64,000 nucleotides of DNA, from contig JAZKJV010001876.1 in the NCBI GenBank assembly GCA_037367405.1, positions 806,001-870,000 on the forward strand, in the 5' to 3' direction. The stretch is from Ottelia alismoides (lineage: Eukaryota; Streptophyta; Magnoliopsida; Alismatales; Hydrocharitaceae). A program made the translations under genes and the position numbers. Of this stretch, positions 45,775 to 58,446 are shown one piece after another. The notes under the pieces were generated by a model, which was not told the DNA's origin, did no database searches, and saw only the letters and a program-made list of their open reading frames with translations. Position 1 is the stretch's first letter. Each line of letters begins with the position of its first letter.

Positions 45775-47121
45775 CTATTGTATAATATATCTGAATAAAA
45801 TAATCATTTATTTTAATATTTTTTATTTTTAGTTTAATATATTTGTAAATATTATTTATATCATATGTACACATTAAAACTAAAATAAAGCCGTACAAAA
45901 AATACTAAAATAAAATAAAATGCAAAAATACATTGATGAATGTACAATAACTATACCTATATGGTATACACCTCTATTTAAATATATATACATATTATAT
46001 AAGAAAAATATAACAAAATACATTTAAATATATAAAAACAAGTTTTAAATATATAAAATAATGAAATAAAATAATAAAATATAAAAAATAAATAAAGTAC
46101 TCACAATATAGATAAATATACCTATTAATAAAACCCTAAAAATAAACTTGTAATTAATTACCTCTAAAAAATATATAAAAATATGTGTAAAACACTACAT
46201 AAAATTTGAAACATTTTTTATATTATAACCTAAAAATAATAAAATCAAATAATATTTATTATATATTTTCCAAGGTATTTTTTTCCTTGGAATTTCCTGT
46301 TTGGTTCACATCGACCGACTAGGCACCTCCACCCGTTGCCTTTGGTCAACTATCCACCCCCTCCGACTTCTGTTAAAGCTTCACGAGAGCACCAGTTCGA
46401 TGAATTCTCCATGCCTACTTCTTCATCCATTGCTCTCGAGACTACCACCCTCCTGTATCCATTTCGTCCTAGATCCATGCCCACCATCACATCCCCACCA
46501 ATCTCCTACCAATCTCACAGGAAACCCCCTCGAAACTTGTTTAAAATTTACCTACAAATATACCTCCATAGACCTTTGTTTTTTGATCACCCTTAATGGG
46601 TTCTTAACCCCTCAAAACCATTGCATTGTGTTCCTCTTTGTCACAGAAAGTGGGGTCGAGGTTCTGCAGTGAGGAGGATCTAAGGCAGAGTTGATCCACC
46701 ACCTCCAGCGAGCTCCACGGTGAGGTTTTGTTTCTTTAGCCCCCAGGCCAAATAAAGCCTTTTTTTCTGTCATTTCTAGGTAAATTGTAGTCTTAGCATT
46801 CATTTATAGCATTTAGATTTATCTTTTGGTAAGTAGTCAAGTTTGAATTCCATTTTGTGCATAAGCTTGGAGCGCAGACCCTGAGTCAATTTCATCATGA
46901 TACGCCTATATTTCGATCCGCATTCACACCACCCTCTATCCCTTACACATTATCCACAATCCACTCATAAAAGCCCCTTTAATTTTGCTCAAATCGAAGG
47001 ACTTAAAGCTCCTCCGTTGCCAATTCTCTTGAGCTCGCTTCCACCGCTCATCCACATAGCTTCGTGCCACCGTTCTTGGCTGATGAACATAACCTCAAGC
47101 CACCTATCTTTTTGGCGTAGG

Positions 47122-48600
47122 TGATGAATCTATGATTTGTCATCTTTATTCATTCATTTTAGCTTAAAATCCCTTAAAAACACATGTACATGATACTTAC
47201 TTCATATTATTATTACCTTGCATCTTTATGTAAATATTGTATATTTGTATATTATTTTAACCTAAAATAAATAAATAAATAAAGGAAAAATAAAGAAATG
47301 AAAAGAAGATTGTATATATGTAATAAATACAGGCTGACCCGAACTCCGAGAGAAGGTCAAGACTTGACCTCCTCGACCAAGAATAAAGTAGGGGGAGATA
47401 GGATCCTTAATTAGAAAATCTAAAAAAAATGTGCGTTTTGCAAACACTTCTCACTTAATTTGTATATTTGTATAAAACTAACACTATTTTATTTGTGTAT
47501 AAATGGACCTTAAATAAAATAATTTTCAAAACAAAATATGTATAAAAAAATGTTGGCTAAATAATAAAGATAATTTCACAATGAAATCATGTATGTAATA
47601 AAAGTAACCGCATCTGGAAAAAACCATATCAATTCCAGCTCTATATGAACTCATATTGAATAAAACTCAATTCCATTGTATTCTAAATTAAATAACCTTT
47701 AAAATGGCTATGATTTCATATTTTTTGAGTTACGATTGAAAAGTCAGTTTTCTGGAGTGGTTTATGCAATTTTCAATTATTTGTACATATTATATTTGTA
47801 AATATTTGTAAATATTTCTACTAATTATTTAAAAACAAAAATAAAAAACTAATTTGCTTATCTACCCTTGCATATAATGCCATATATGTATATAGCATAT
47901 GTACATAGTTAATTTTCTTAACTATCACAAAAAAATGAAAAAAGAAACATTTTATTTTCCAATAAATAAAGTGATTAAAATACAAAAAATAGTTAATTTT
48001 TGTAAATATTTTTGACACTTATCTTTTTATCTCTATCTCATTTCAATTTTTCTCTCATCTCTCATCTCATCCAAAATTTCAAAATTTCAAATTTCATTCT
48101 TTCTATTAATATGGCTCCTCATTCATCTTTTCAACTTGATAAATCTTTGGTGAGAGGAGCCCGATCTCCGAGAATTTTCTTGTCGCAGAAGGGTGCCTAG
48201 CCTCTGAGCCGTCCAGTGACAGCACGTCGACCTTCTAGTTCTAGAATCCATCACAACTTGATTTTTCGACACCGATCTCGATTTTTCATATTACATTTCG
48301 ATCTCTCCACATGCTTTTCTACATCGCACGATCTCTCAACTCCGGCTACACACGATGGCCGGAGACTCAGATTCAATTCCTCCATTTTGTCAGATCCTCA
48401 TTCATGACTTCCGTTATGATTTGGGATCGAGTCGTCATGTTTGGATCCTAAATTGTTGATAAAAAAATTATTATTAAATATATTTGTTTTTCTCTCTAAC
48501 ATTTGTTTTGCATGACTATCTAAAAAATAAAAACCATTTTTTATTTTATGTTTCTCTATTTCATATTTACAAAAAAATAAAAATAAAAAAAGTTATTTTT
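47122..48600 (+). mobile_element. Truncated A-family LTR F
   Basis: Begins TGATGAATCTATGATTTGTC and aligns with the solo LTR 29611-31260, including the shared block (47335-47403) and the segment GGTGAGAGGAGCCCGATCTC (48149-48168). Homology stops near 48600, where a minus-orientation gypsy fragment begins. A TATA-like TTAATATGG is at 48106-48114; the splice donor is lost. Confidence 0.65.
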
Positions 48601-50183
48601 TCGAAACTATTGACATTTGAAAATAAATAAAAAATAAATAATTTCCAATTCCTTTATTCCTTAAGTGAGAAAAATAAAGAGAGGAGATAGGAAATGCCGA
48701 TGCGATAGAAATCAATGATGCATGCAATAGATAAGAGATGAGATGAAATTGGATCCAGATCCGGATAAAACTATAGTACAAACTAATTTTACGAATATTT
48801 TTAAAAACTATAGTGCAAAATATTTTTTAAAACAATTTTAGAAACATTTAAAAACTGTTTTGCAAACATTTTTCATACACTATACATAGATTTTTTTCAA
48901 AATAATTTTTCAACCATTTTTAGAACATTTGAAAATAGTTTTACAAAATAGTTTTATTTCACACAATGAAAATAAAAACTTTACAAGCCAAAAAAATTTT
49001 ATAAAGGTTGAAAACATTTGAAATATAATTTTATTTCACACAATGAAAAGAAAATTTTATTTGTAAAATATTTTACAGATTTTTTCATAGACATATCCTT
49101 TATTTTCATTTATTTTATTTCATTTTATTTTTATTTTCTTCTTTATTCTTTCAATATGAAAAGTGTTCAAAATGCATATTTAACAAATGCATGCATAATG
49201 ATAACTTCATGAATTTAGTTGATATTTACATGTATTTTACTAAGGAAATAATGCTAAATTAAAAAAATAAAGGTGATGAATTGTGGTTCCACATCCCCCT
49301 CTACCATACCTTTGTTAGTCCCTTAGCAAACGCTTATTTGGAAAATAAGTGAAAACAAAAATAAAGAAAAGGAAAAGGAAAGAACTTAAACCAATGCTGA
49401 CTTTTAAATTTATCTTCGTAGAACTAGAGTATAGAGCTCGACCATACATTTTTATTATTAGTATGGTGGAACCTTTATGGGAAATGGATTTAAAATCTAA
49501 CAGCCTCTAAGTTCCACAAGACTCCTATTCAGGTCTCCTCAATAGTCAGGTCAGAACAAGTCTACGTACACAAATTCTTATGACTATGAATCTTTACTTG
49601 TACATTGTAAGTAAAATATAGCTCCTCATCTCAAAAGTAGCAAAGAAACAACCTCTCTCAACAAGGTATATCGAGTCCCCCAATTTAGCAACTCTTTCCT
49701 CGAGGAGTAGAAATATTCCTTTCTAAGTTAAAAGACAACCAGGTCAAGAAAAGGATATGGAGAAAAGAACGACGATAACCAGGTTAGATACCTATCCTTA
49801 GATGCATGACCAGTGTAGTCAAGTCATCCACTGCAAGCCTACAAATTTTTTACTTTGAAGCTCTTCTTATTTTTCTATACTTGTAAATACACTCCGGCAA
49901 GCATTTTACTAATCAATCATGCCTTTCTACTTTTGGAGATTATGCATTTTTTTTCTTTCTTTTTTCTTCTTTTGTTGAAAGTATATACAAGGTGCAACAT
50001 GTACATAATGAGTTTTTCCTCTTGAGCTAGTAGACTATCCCTCTTTTGAAGTATTATTGCAACCCTACAACATCCTATCTTTAGACTTCAAAAAATAGAT
50101 CAGGTTGAGATGCACTACCCTCCCTAGAGGAAGACAGATATTCCCACTAGTTGTTATATACCCATGTGCTACCCCAAGCCAAA
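48601..50183 (-). mobile_element. Gypsy fragment C: leader scrap, LTR start, 3' internal region
   Basis: 48645-48745 resembles the A1 leader (2266-2360). About 48780-49293 is the first part of an LTR read on the minus strand (TGTGGAACC at 49293), AT-rich with an internal direct repeat of TTATTTCACACAATGAAAA (48954 and 49030). From 49294 a polypurine-like tract and 3' internal region align with A2 (62067-62950), e.g. CAGCCTCTAAGTTCCACAAG. It breaks near 50184 at Copia LTR sequence. No coding sequence. Confidence 0.6.
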
Positions 50184-50516
50184 AGATTCATCACTTGGAT
50201 CATCAACGTGGATTGCGAGGAGCAAGTATCTCATCAACGCGCTCGCAAGCATCTCCTCCATTGGACCAGTCTTGAGACAGGTGGTCTCTTGGTTTAGAGA
50301 CTCGATCACAACCACGCTTCAAGAGGTAACCTTAATACCTAATTATGGTTTAGATGAAATGATCCGAGAAATATTCTTGGATCATGTGGTTTCATCAACT
50401 TAAAATTTTTAAATTCCACTACCCGGAGCAACTAGTGCGACTAGTCGCTCTCGATCGAATACGATGTGACCCTCACTCTTTCCGTTATGCGCTTGAGAAT
50501 CTTCTCATATCCTTCA
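50184..50516 (+). repeat. Copia E2 5' LTR, truncated
   Basis: Only the last 330 bp remain, ending CCTTCA. The junction with fragment C shares AGATTC with both parents. Confidence 0.75.
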
Positions 50517-50518
50517 AG

Positions 50519-50531
50519 TGTTATCAGAACC
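50519..50531 (+). other. Primer binding site (initiator tRNA-Met), Copia E2, mutated
   Basis: TGTTATCAGAACC compared with TGGTATCAGAGCC, two bases after the LTR end. Confidence 0.75.
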
Positions 50532-51899
50532 AGGTTTTTAAATGAAATTAACAAACTTTGGAAACTTACTTTGCATGATTTGAATTTACAATGAATGAGA
50601 TATGCTAATTTTAGTAGGTGAGGGTTACTATTGGAAATTACATACTTGATCATGAACATTGTGATTGCCATTCAATTAAATTAATGAAAATTAATGGTTA
50701 ATTTTCTAAGATAATTATTTATGAATATTTGTGAAATACTTAAAAGTGATAATTATTTCCTTGATTGACATTGACCATAACCAACTTAATAGGATATGAT
50801 CTAGATCACAATTGGCTACTTGAACTTTCTAACAAAGAAAGTTGCATGAATAGGATTGGGAATTTGTTTAGCAAATTTCTTTATAATGTTTAGTCAAAAT
50901 TATTTTAATTATTATTATATGGTATAACTTTGTTGAAAAATCGATTATCATCTCAAGTACACAATGATCGATTCGGCATTATCCTTTCCCAAGGTGGATA
51001 TGGTGTCTAGTCGGGGAGCGTTGGGGTTGCAGGTTGCACCGTGTACAGTCTATTTCCCTCCCATTGGTACTGGACATGACAGCGGGTAGGGATGGGATAA
51101 TGCAGGAGAGATCACCGTGTATATTTTTAATATTGAAATTTGAATTATACGTACTTTGAGATATTACCATCATTTCAAGTAATAATCAAGTTTGTTGATT
51201 GAATTGGATTGATAATTGATTTAATCTGATTAAATTGATTGTATCCAATTAAAAAACTCTGTTATGAATAGATGTGTATTTCTCTTGGAAGAATTAATTC
51301 AATGGATATGATTCATGATAATTAATTAAAATTTGAATATGAGATGGAGGATCACATAAGTGACATCCATGGTCTCTCGTCAAGGCAAAGGGTTCCATCG
51401 CCAGAGATTGAATGTAGGAAACGTATGTCCAAAGTGATAGCTCCTGCATACAAGCCATTTGGATCGTGGTCTTTGTTTCTCGAAAGAGTAAGGACGTGTG
51501 CGTAGTGATCTCAATATGGAGTCCTCATATTATTGGGGCCATATTGGATTGCGTATAGCGAGTTGTATTCCTGTTGGCAGTTGGTTCAATTAATGATGGG
51601 TCAACATGACCTTAGAGATGGTGGGCTCGAGTATTATAGACCAAATTGGGAAATGCAAGTTAGCCTTGTAAGGCAGAATGTGTTCCCGCTTCTTTTTATG
51701 AGAGTTACAAGTTATCATATTATTGGGATGTTGCATAGATAAGAAAGGAGATCCCAAATCTTGCTTGAGATATAATGGTAAGTGTATCTCCTACATTGAA
51801 AGTGATTAGGGAATGAACTTTCAATGTTGACTAGGCAAGACAACTTTGATATAAAATTCTTAAATCAAAGTAAAATATGTATATATATATGCAAAATTC
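50532..51899 (+). other. Copia E2 leader, non-coding
   Basis: About 1.4 kb; the part 51290-51790 aligns with 28550-29060 of E1. No gene. Confidence 0.5.
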
Positions 51900-52560
51900 T
51901 TATTTTAGATATTCCTCATTAAACCCACTCAATAGAATACTCAACAATAACCAATAAATTATCATGGATTCAATACATAATGAAGATATTATACTTGTAG
52001 TTGGACACATAATGTATGTGGTTGCAATGTGTAAGTTTCCTCATAATGATGAGGAATGACAATTAAATAGACAATAGGTCTACAACCCTAGGGTTTGTAT
52101 ATCTATATGATCTTGATCTCTCATCGAACATACTTTGGAAGTGGCATGTCGATGATGATTGCAATTGTGAAATAATCCTTATAAAAATCTAAGAAGATGT
52201 TCTGGCATACATATGTGCTCTTTACATTTAATCATGAATTACATGGTTCACTCCATTACGTAGAATGGTGGATCGATATGAGAAGATGTATTTAAAATGT
52301 TTGAGTACCTACTTGAACTAAAGTTCTTTAAGAGTTAAGATGTGTGTATATATATATATATATATGATGAGTATCATCATTCTACTATCTATACTCAAGT
52401 CATTCATGAAGTTTTATTCATATTGTATGAATTAAGTAAAGAATGCATAAATGTTGAAATACTTTTATATTAAATCTTTTGAATTCAATATAAGGGATCC
52501 TTTATCTTAAGCAATGGTTGTTTATAGATGAAGAGAGCATAGTGGAAGCATGGGTCTGAC
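51900..52560 (+). pseudogene. Copia gag remnant (E2)
   Basis: By alignment with E1, the region after 51910 corresponds to the gag start and the KGKHGWKH-like piece lies near 52530. Frames are broken throughout, and the zinc knuckle is not recognisable. Confidence 0.45.
52347..52365. repeat. TA microsatellite
   Basis: A pure TA run inside the decayed gag of E2. Confidence 0.85.
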
Positions 52561-52849
52561 CCAAGTAAGAAGGAAAGTCAAGGAGTTGACTGTACTTCTG
52601 TGACTTCCATATGATATCCCAAGAGTTGGATGAATGCCAACACAGTAATAAGCTGAGTATTGATAGCATGATTGTCAAGTCTATTTAGAATCCTTGGAGA
52701 AGGATCTAGATAGTGCATTAGAATAATCCACATCTACATAATAATCATTAAATCGACTTTCTTATTTGATAACATCAAACTCTAATAATTGTATCTCATT
52801 CTTCTAATGACAGTTGCAATTGGTTGCATGTGTATTAGAAGACTAGAAA

Positions 52850-53760
52850 TTTAACCTTAAGGTTTAATATTCATCCATTTATATTGATACAATTGTTGCA
52901 ACAATCTCTATTGGATAGATTGACTTCATATTTTCAATGGAGAGACCTTAGTCTTAGAGAATTAGAATACAATCATTGTTTATTTTTAAAAGTTGGAAAT
53001 AAACATGAATTCTGGAATAGACCTATCATAAGGAATTATGATGGATAAATTTCATATAATAATCTGGCATCTAGAAGACACTACTAAATTAGAAAATTAA
53101 TGAATGGTTCATTTCCATTTCTAATACTGAAAAAATTAAAACCTTAAAAGATAATATGATGATGAAATACATTTGACAATGATTTGGCACCAACCTTGGA
53201 CATAAGTCTATTTATAAGACCATTAGACTAGTAAGAGGTGAAACTTTAGAATGTATAAAATTTTCAAATCTTACATACTTGTGAATATTGTATTCAAAGT
53301 AAAAATGTCCAGCACACCCTTCTCTGAGAATGGTGTAAAATGCCAAGGTATTTATGATCTCATACATATGGATGTATGTGGATCATCTATATCATGATAA
53401 ACATTGATGATATGAGATATCATTCGATGATTATTTATGATATGAGGTTTCTTCCGTAGAAAGCTTTGAAATGTTCAATGTTTTAAAAATTTTGATTTAG
53501 AACCAAAGTTTGAAAAAAGATAAAATGAATTTGATCTAACCTAGGTATTAAGTACCTATTAGGTGAATTCAAGGAATACCTTATGGATATATGACTTATC
53601 TCGCTCATCCTAATACACCTTAACTCAATGGAGTTGTAGGGAGATACAATTGATTATGTGTGACATGATTTGATCCATGATTATCTTTTAGTTTCCATGG
53701 TTTATATGTAGTAGAGAATACAATATATATACTTAATATGGCTCCATGTATGTAAGTTGG
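52850..53760 (+). pseudogene. Copia protease end, pre-integrase and integrase remnant (E2)
   Basis: At 53175-53385 the translation resembles the GAG-pre-integrase domain: W-H-x-x-L-G-H, then LECIKFSNL, then a C-x-x-C motif, KMSSTPF, and an HMDVCGSS segment where the integrase core begins. At 53600-53700 TP-x-L-NGV matches the integrase TPQxNGVAERxNR region, with stops at expected Gln and Arg codons. No intact catalytic triad can be read. Confidence 0.65.
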
Positions 53761-54079
53761 AATTTAGCACCTGAGAGTGCTACTTCATTAGGAAAATAAA
53801 GGATGGTATTGGATAACTACTTTATGACCATGATATTCTTAAAAGATTTCATATCTAATGATATGATTCTTAGAGGATTACTCTCTTGAGAATCAAGATA
53901 AAAATGAAATGAAGGAACTCATTTAATCTTGAGAAGATAATAAGGCTACAAAAATTGAAAACTAAAGGGTAATTAAAGATGAAACACTCATACCTCTTCG
54001 AATGAGGTTGAGGATGGTTTCCATGTGTTAGAAAAATATGACAATGATCTTACTTCATGTGATGAAGCTTCTGAAGATC

Positions 54080-54980
54080 ATGACATGGAAAGATGGATGT
54101 TAGCAATAAAGTATAAAGTAGACTTCATATACAAGTGTTGTATATGGACCCTCGTGGATCCACCTATAAGGGTCAGATCCGTTAAGGTGTAAATGGATCT
54201 TCAAGAGAAAGGGGGAACATGATGAGAAGGTAGAGACCTTCAAAGCACGACTCATATACTCAAGATACACATTGAAGAGAAGACATCGCTTACAATGAGG
54301 CTCTCCAGTGACCATGCCTAAACCCATCAGAATATTGCTAACTATAGCTACATAACTTGACTATGACATCCTCAAGATGTAAGTCAAGATTACATTCCTC
54401 TATGAATACCTCTCCACTTTATTCTATGAAGTAGACCTAGGGCTTTACGGTTGAGGAAAGCAAGGTGTGCAAGTTTAAGAACTACCTCTATGGACTCAAA
54501 ATAAGCTTTTTGTAGTTGGAACATTAGATTTAATGAATTATAAATGTTATGATTTCATATAGAATCTTAATGAACCATGTGAAGCTTAGTGGGAGTGCCA
54601 CTGTCTTCATCATGCTAAATGTAGATAATATCCTAATCATTTGGAATGATATAAGGATAGTAATAAGTGTTTCATAGACTGGCTATTCTATACCTTGAGA
54701 TATGATCTTAAGGATACCTCTCAGGTATTAGCTCTGAAGATGTTCAGAAGCAAAGAGATGAGGATATTGGGAAAGTTACATTAGTGGTACACCTTAGACA
54801 TTTCCATTTTCTGGAAAATCCAATAAAGGATTCCTTCCCTTAAGATATGGTACTAACCTATCTAAAGGGATAGCACCTCAAGGAGTTGAGGAAGTGAATG
54901 TTGTAATTGGTTGCCCTTGTACATTAGTTAGAAGAAGCCATGTGAAGCTAGATGTGTACAAAGTCAGATGTCTGCCATGC
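54080..54980 (+). pseudogene. Copia reverse transcriptase remnant (E2)
   Basis: Fragments in shifting frames match the Copia RT: WMLAIKYKVDFIYKCCIWTL followed by VDPP (about 54090-54160), then a KARL-like piece. Near 54470-54500 CKFKNYLYGLK corresponds to K-L-x-x-S-L-Y-G-L-K-Q. DFIENLDEPCEA is at about 54550. Downstream is a degraded YVDDI active-site region near 54620, where VDNILII-like sequence can be read, and further on a segment resembling L-G-x-Q-I. The gene is not functional. Confidence 0.65.
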
Positions 54981-54989
54981 AGTGGAAGT

Positions 54990-56374
54990 AGTAAACTATT
55001 ACTAATCCTATTAAGGAGATAAAACACTCTATTGCAATAATAACAATATATTCAAAGATGATAAGACTTCGTGGACAGTGATCTCTAAGTCTTATCTTCA
55101 AGAAATTAAGACTTTATAGATAGTGATCTAAAAGGTCTTAAATGCAGATACCTTAGGAGATAGAGATCTCCAGGAATAAGGGTATTTTGATAAGGATTAT
55201 GGAAATATTGGTTATAATAATTATTAAGTATAGTGTCAAGGACATTATAACTGACAAAATTGAGTAGTCTCTCAGACACATAAGATGCAACATTCACTTT
55301 GGATGCAAGCTCTATTAATGGGGGATATGCAAGTGTCGTAAATGGACTTGGCGTAGTTTCTCAAGATCAGAGTGACTGATCAGCTTACCTAGCTTTCTTT
55401 CTAAATAGCCTATGATTGTCACATGAATGAGGGTTTAAAGACTAACCCATTAATAGCTCTTTGGGCTAGTGTGAGATTATTGTACATGCGATCCCACATC
55501 GAGCCATTATGCAATAATTGTTATTGCAAATATCATTCCCTGATCTAAAATGAATAACAACTAATTTGTGTAATAGGTCCCTTAGTATAATTAGGTTTAT
55601 GTACCATGGACATCGTAATGATCATACAATTGTTGATTCAATTATTGAATCATAGAGGTTGGCGCTTGGATGAATATCTAATCAGTTAGATTGAGGAGTC
55701 ATCAAACACCATCAAATGATTGTTAATACGTGGCCTCCAGCCTGACTAGGAGATGACAATCCTTTCTCATTTGGCTAATATCTAACCGACCTCTTGATGT
55801 AGGTCCTCTACATAGGAATAGAGATTCAGAGGTGTTAGATAAGGTAGGTCAAAGAGTTGACTTAATGAGATCGAGGTAACCAAAGTCCTATATCGTATGC
55901 TGTCATGATATAGGCACACATCCTCTGACCGGAGATAGATGTGTTACTATATGTCTGAGTATGTACATTTGGCAGACCAATAGGATGATGACCTAACCAA
56001 GGTCTATACACCAGTGTGTTGGTGTGCATACACTGGAATATGAGTAACATGATCTCTCAAAGGGATCATACAGGTTCATTTACTAAGTCAGAAGACATGA
56101 GCTCACTCATGAGATATTAGGAAGAATCAAATTCCGTGCACAGTCGTTTCGCTTTGGAAGCTTGACTGAATTTGTAGGTTTCATATATACTTTTGGAAAG
56201 TATATAATCAACACCTAGGTATGATATATGCTTTTGGAAAATATATAATCGATCCCATCTCTCAATGATTGAATATGAAACTTAATTATAAAACCCAGAA
56301 GGAGATAGTCTAAAAGAGATCTAAAACTTCGGGTTTATTCTAGGGCTTGCAGTATGTAGGATGTACATGTATTA
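54990..56374 (+). other. Copia E2 tail: possible RNase H remnant and 3' UTR
   Basis: Around 55020-55290 a few RNase H-like scraps may remain (a GHIITDKIE-like piece near 55240), but I cannot follow the domain. From about 55300 to the LTR it appears untranslated. No independent gene seen. Confidence 0.35.
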
Positions 56375-57851
56375 GGAATACCTGAGGGTGATGTGATCAT
56401 AAATGATTATACAACCATGACACTTCCATTCCAAGGGGGTGATGAAATTTTTTTGTATTTTGTGACTCCTCTCATAGAGAAGTGATCTGATCTTCGTCCA
56501 AATGTTGGACCTTGGTTTTAATGTGATTCAGATACAATGAGAACATTACATGTATGGATTTGATTTAATCAAACATCTATGGGAGGTCAGCAAGATCTAG
56601 ATTTGAGATGTAATTTCAATATCGAAGTCAGTATACATCGAACAATACAATCGCCTCGTCCTTATCTCCAAATATCCGCGGAAAAAGCGCATCATCCGTG
56701 AAAGATTTCATGGATAATTTCATTGTTGGTATTATATATCTGAGTATTGAGAAAATTGATAATTAAATGTGATTTGATTATCACGAATAATATATTTGAT
56801 TCATATTATAAGGAGAGTTATCTAAGATAATTAAATGTGATTTAATTATCAAAGATGTGAATAATATGAATGTTATTCATGTTATTTGGACACATGAGAA
56901 AAGAGATCCAAGATGATTAGATGTGATTTAATTATCGTAGATAACAATAATGTGTCAATATCCATATTAGTCAGATATATTATAAATGTGATTTATTATA
57001 TATTAGAGAGAGCATATTGTGATTATATTTGTTAATTAATTATTGATGTGAATTTGATTCACATTCGATAATTAATTGAAAATTTTTACATTTTGTTTTG
57101 GGATGTGAATGTGATCCACATTTTTCCAATTGCATGATTGCAATATTTCATAAGATAATTGAGAATTATTTTTGTGAAATAATTTACAACAATTGTTGTT
57201 ACAAATCTTGGAGATATCATGAGATAATGAGATCTCATGAGATAAGAGTGCTTGCCCCCCCCCCCCCCCCCTTAAGGGGGTAAGGTTTATCTCCTCATTA
57301 TCTCCCAGGATAATTATTTGTTTGATTTGAATTAAAATATATTGATTTATCAATATATATTAATTTCAATTAAATTAATTATTGTTGTTGTGTTTTCACA
57401 ACAAAATCATGGCCATTAAAAGAAACGCAAGTCAATCTCATCCATTGATTGTATGTTGTCCATGGATCGAGATCCATGGATTCCAAAACCCTATATAAGA
57501 AGAGGCACCTCTTGCTCTTCGAGAGATACGATTACAATATTGATAAATAATCTCTCTCCCTCATTCTCCACATGCCAAGACTCTCTCCCTCTCTCATGTG
57601 GCCATCCACCATGGATCCGTAGAGAAAGTCGCCATCGCCGCATCATCGTCGTTATACTACCGGATCATCTACTTGTGGATCTCCATCTCCTTCGGTCCGC
57701 CTCGCTTGTGAAGAAGATGTTGGATCTCGTGTGACAAGATTAGGAGATTCATTGCTTGGATCATCAACATGGATTGCGAGGAGCATGCATCTCATCAACG
57801 CGCTCTCAAGCGTCTCCTCCATTGGATCGGACTTGAGTCAGGAGTTCTCTT
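56375..57851 (+). repeat. Copia E2 3' LTR with preceding purine tract, truncated at inversion
   Basis: A purine-rich stretch ending TGAGGG (56388) precedes the LTR start TGATGTGATC (56389). The LTR aligns with 24899-26160 and continues to GGAGTTCTCTTGG at 57851, where sequence switches to an inverted copy. With the 240 bp seen at the end of the 5' copy, the full LTR would be about 1.7 kb. Confidence 0.7.
57255..57271 (+). repeat. Homopolymer C17
   Basis: Seventeen C in a row, then TTAAGGGGG. It lies within the Copia LTR; the E1 copy has no such run. Confidence 0.9.
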
Positions 57852-58446
57852 GGAGATAAGGATAGGGTGATTGTATTGTTCCATGTAAAGTGACTTGGAT
57901 ATTGAGATCACATCTCAAATCGAGATCATGTTATTGTATCTAAATCACATTCAGATGAAGGTCCAACATTTGGACTAAGATCAGATATCTTCTCTATGAG
58001 AGGAGTCATTGAAATCCAGACCTGTTTCATCAATCCCTCATAATGGAAACTTCATGATAATACAATCATTTATGATCACATCACCCTCAAGTATTCCTAA
58101 TACATGTACATCCTGCATACTACAATCCCTAGTATAAACTCAAAGTTTTAGATCTCTTTTAGACTGTCTCCTTCTGGATTTTATAATTAAATTTCTCATT
58201 CGATCATTGGGAGTTGGTATCGATTGTATACTTTCCAAAAGCATATACCATACCTAGGTGTTGATCATATACTTTCAAAAAGTATATATCAAGCGTACAA
58301 ATTCAGTCAAGCTTCTAAAGCGAGAGGACCGTGCACGGAATTTGATTCTTCCCAATATCTCATGAGTGAGCCCATGTTTTCCGGTTTAGTAAATGAACTT
58401 ATATGATCCCTTTGAGAGATCGTATTACTCATATGCCCTTGCATGC

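Larger units (their letters stand above)
36289..47121 (+). mobile_element. Gypsy family D LTR, split by element B (36289-36923 and 45770-47121)
   Basis: The LTR starts TGATGAATCT and contains the shared block at 36497-36568. It is interrupted by B with duplication GACCC, continues at 45775, and is overrun by LTR F at 47122, so its own end is missing. The distal half includes a GC-richer leader-like stretch (46300-46740) with a possible donor CACG/GTGAGG near 46721. Frames at 46301-46672 and 46897-47124 are not recognisable. Confidence 0.6.
50184..57851 (+). mobile_element. Copia element E2, heavily decayed
   Basis: Order: truncated 5' LTR (50184-50516), primer site (50519-50531), long leader, gag remains (51900-52560), pre-integrase and integrase (53160-53760), reverse transcriptase (54080-54980), 3' tail, then 3' LTR from 56389. 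All coding parts carry many stops and frameshifts. It is the same family as E1. Confidence 0.8.
56035..58446. repeat. Large inverted repeat, Copia 3' end
   Basis: Arm 1 at about 56035-56669 is the reverse complement of arm 2 at 57852-58446, diverged by substitutions and small indels, with about 1.2 kb between. Arm 2 therefore holds the start of a minus-strand Copia LTR and its upstream region. Confidence 0.8.

Noticed and set aside
51533..51742. 69-codon frame in Copia E2
   Set aside because: Lies in the non-coding leader; the aligned E1 region (28800-28990) does not keep the frame.
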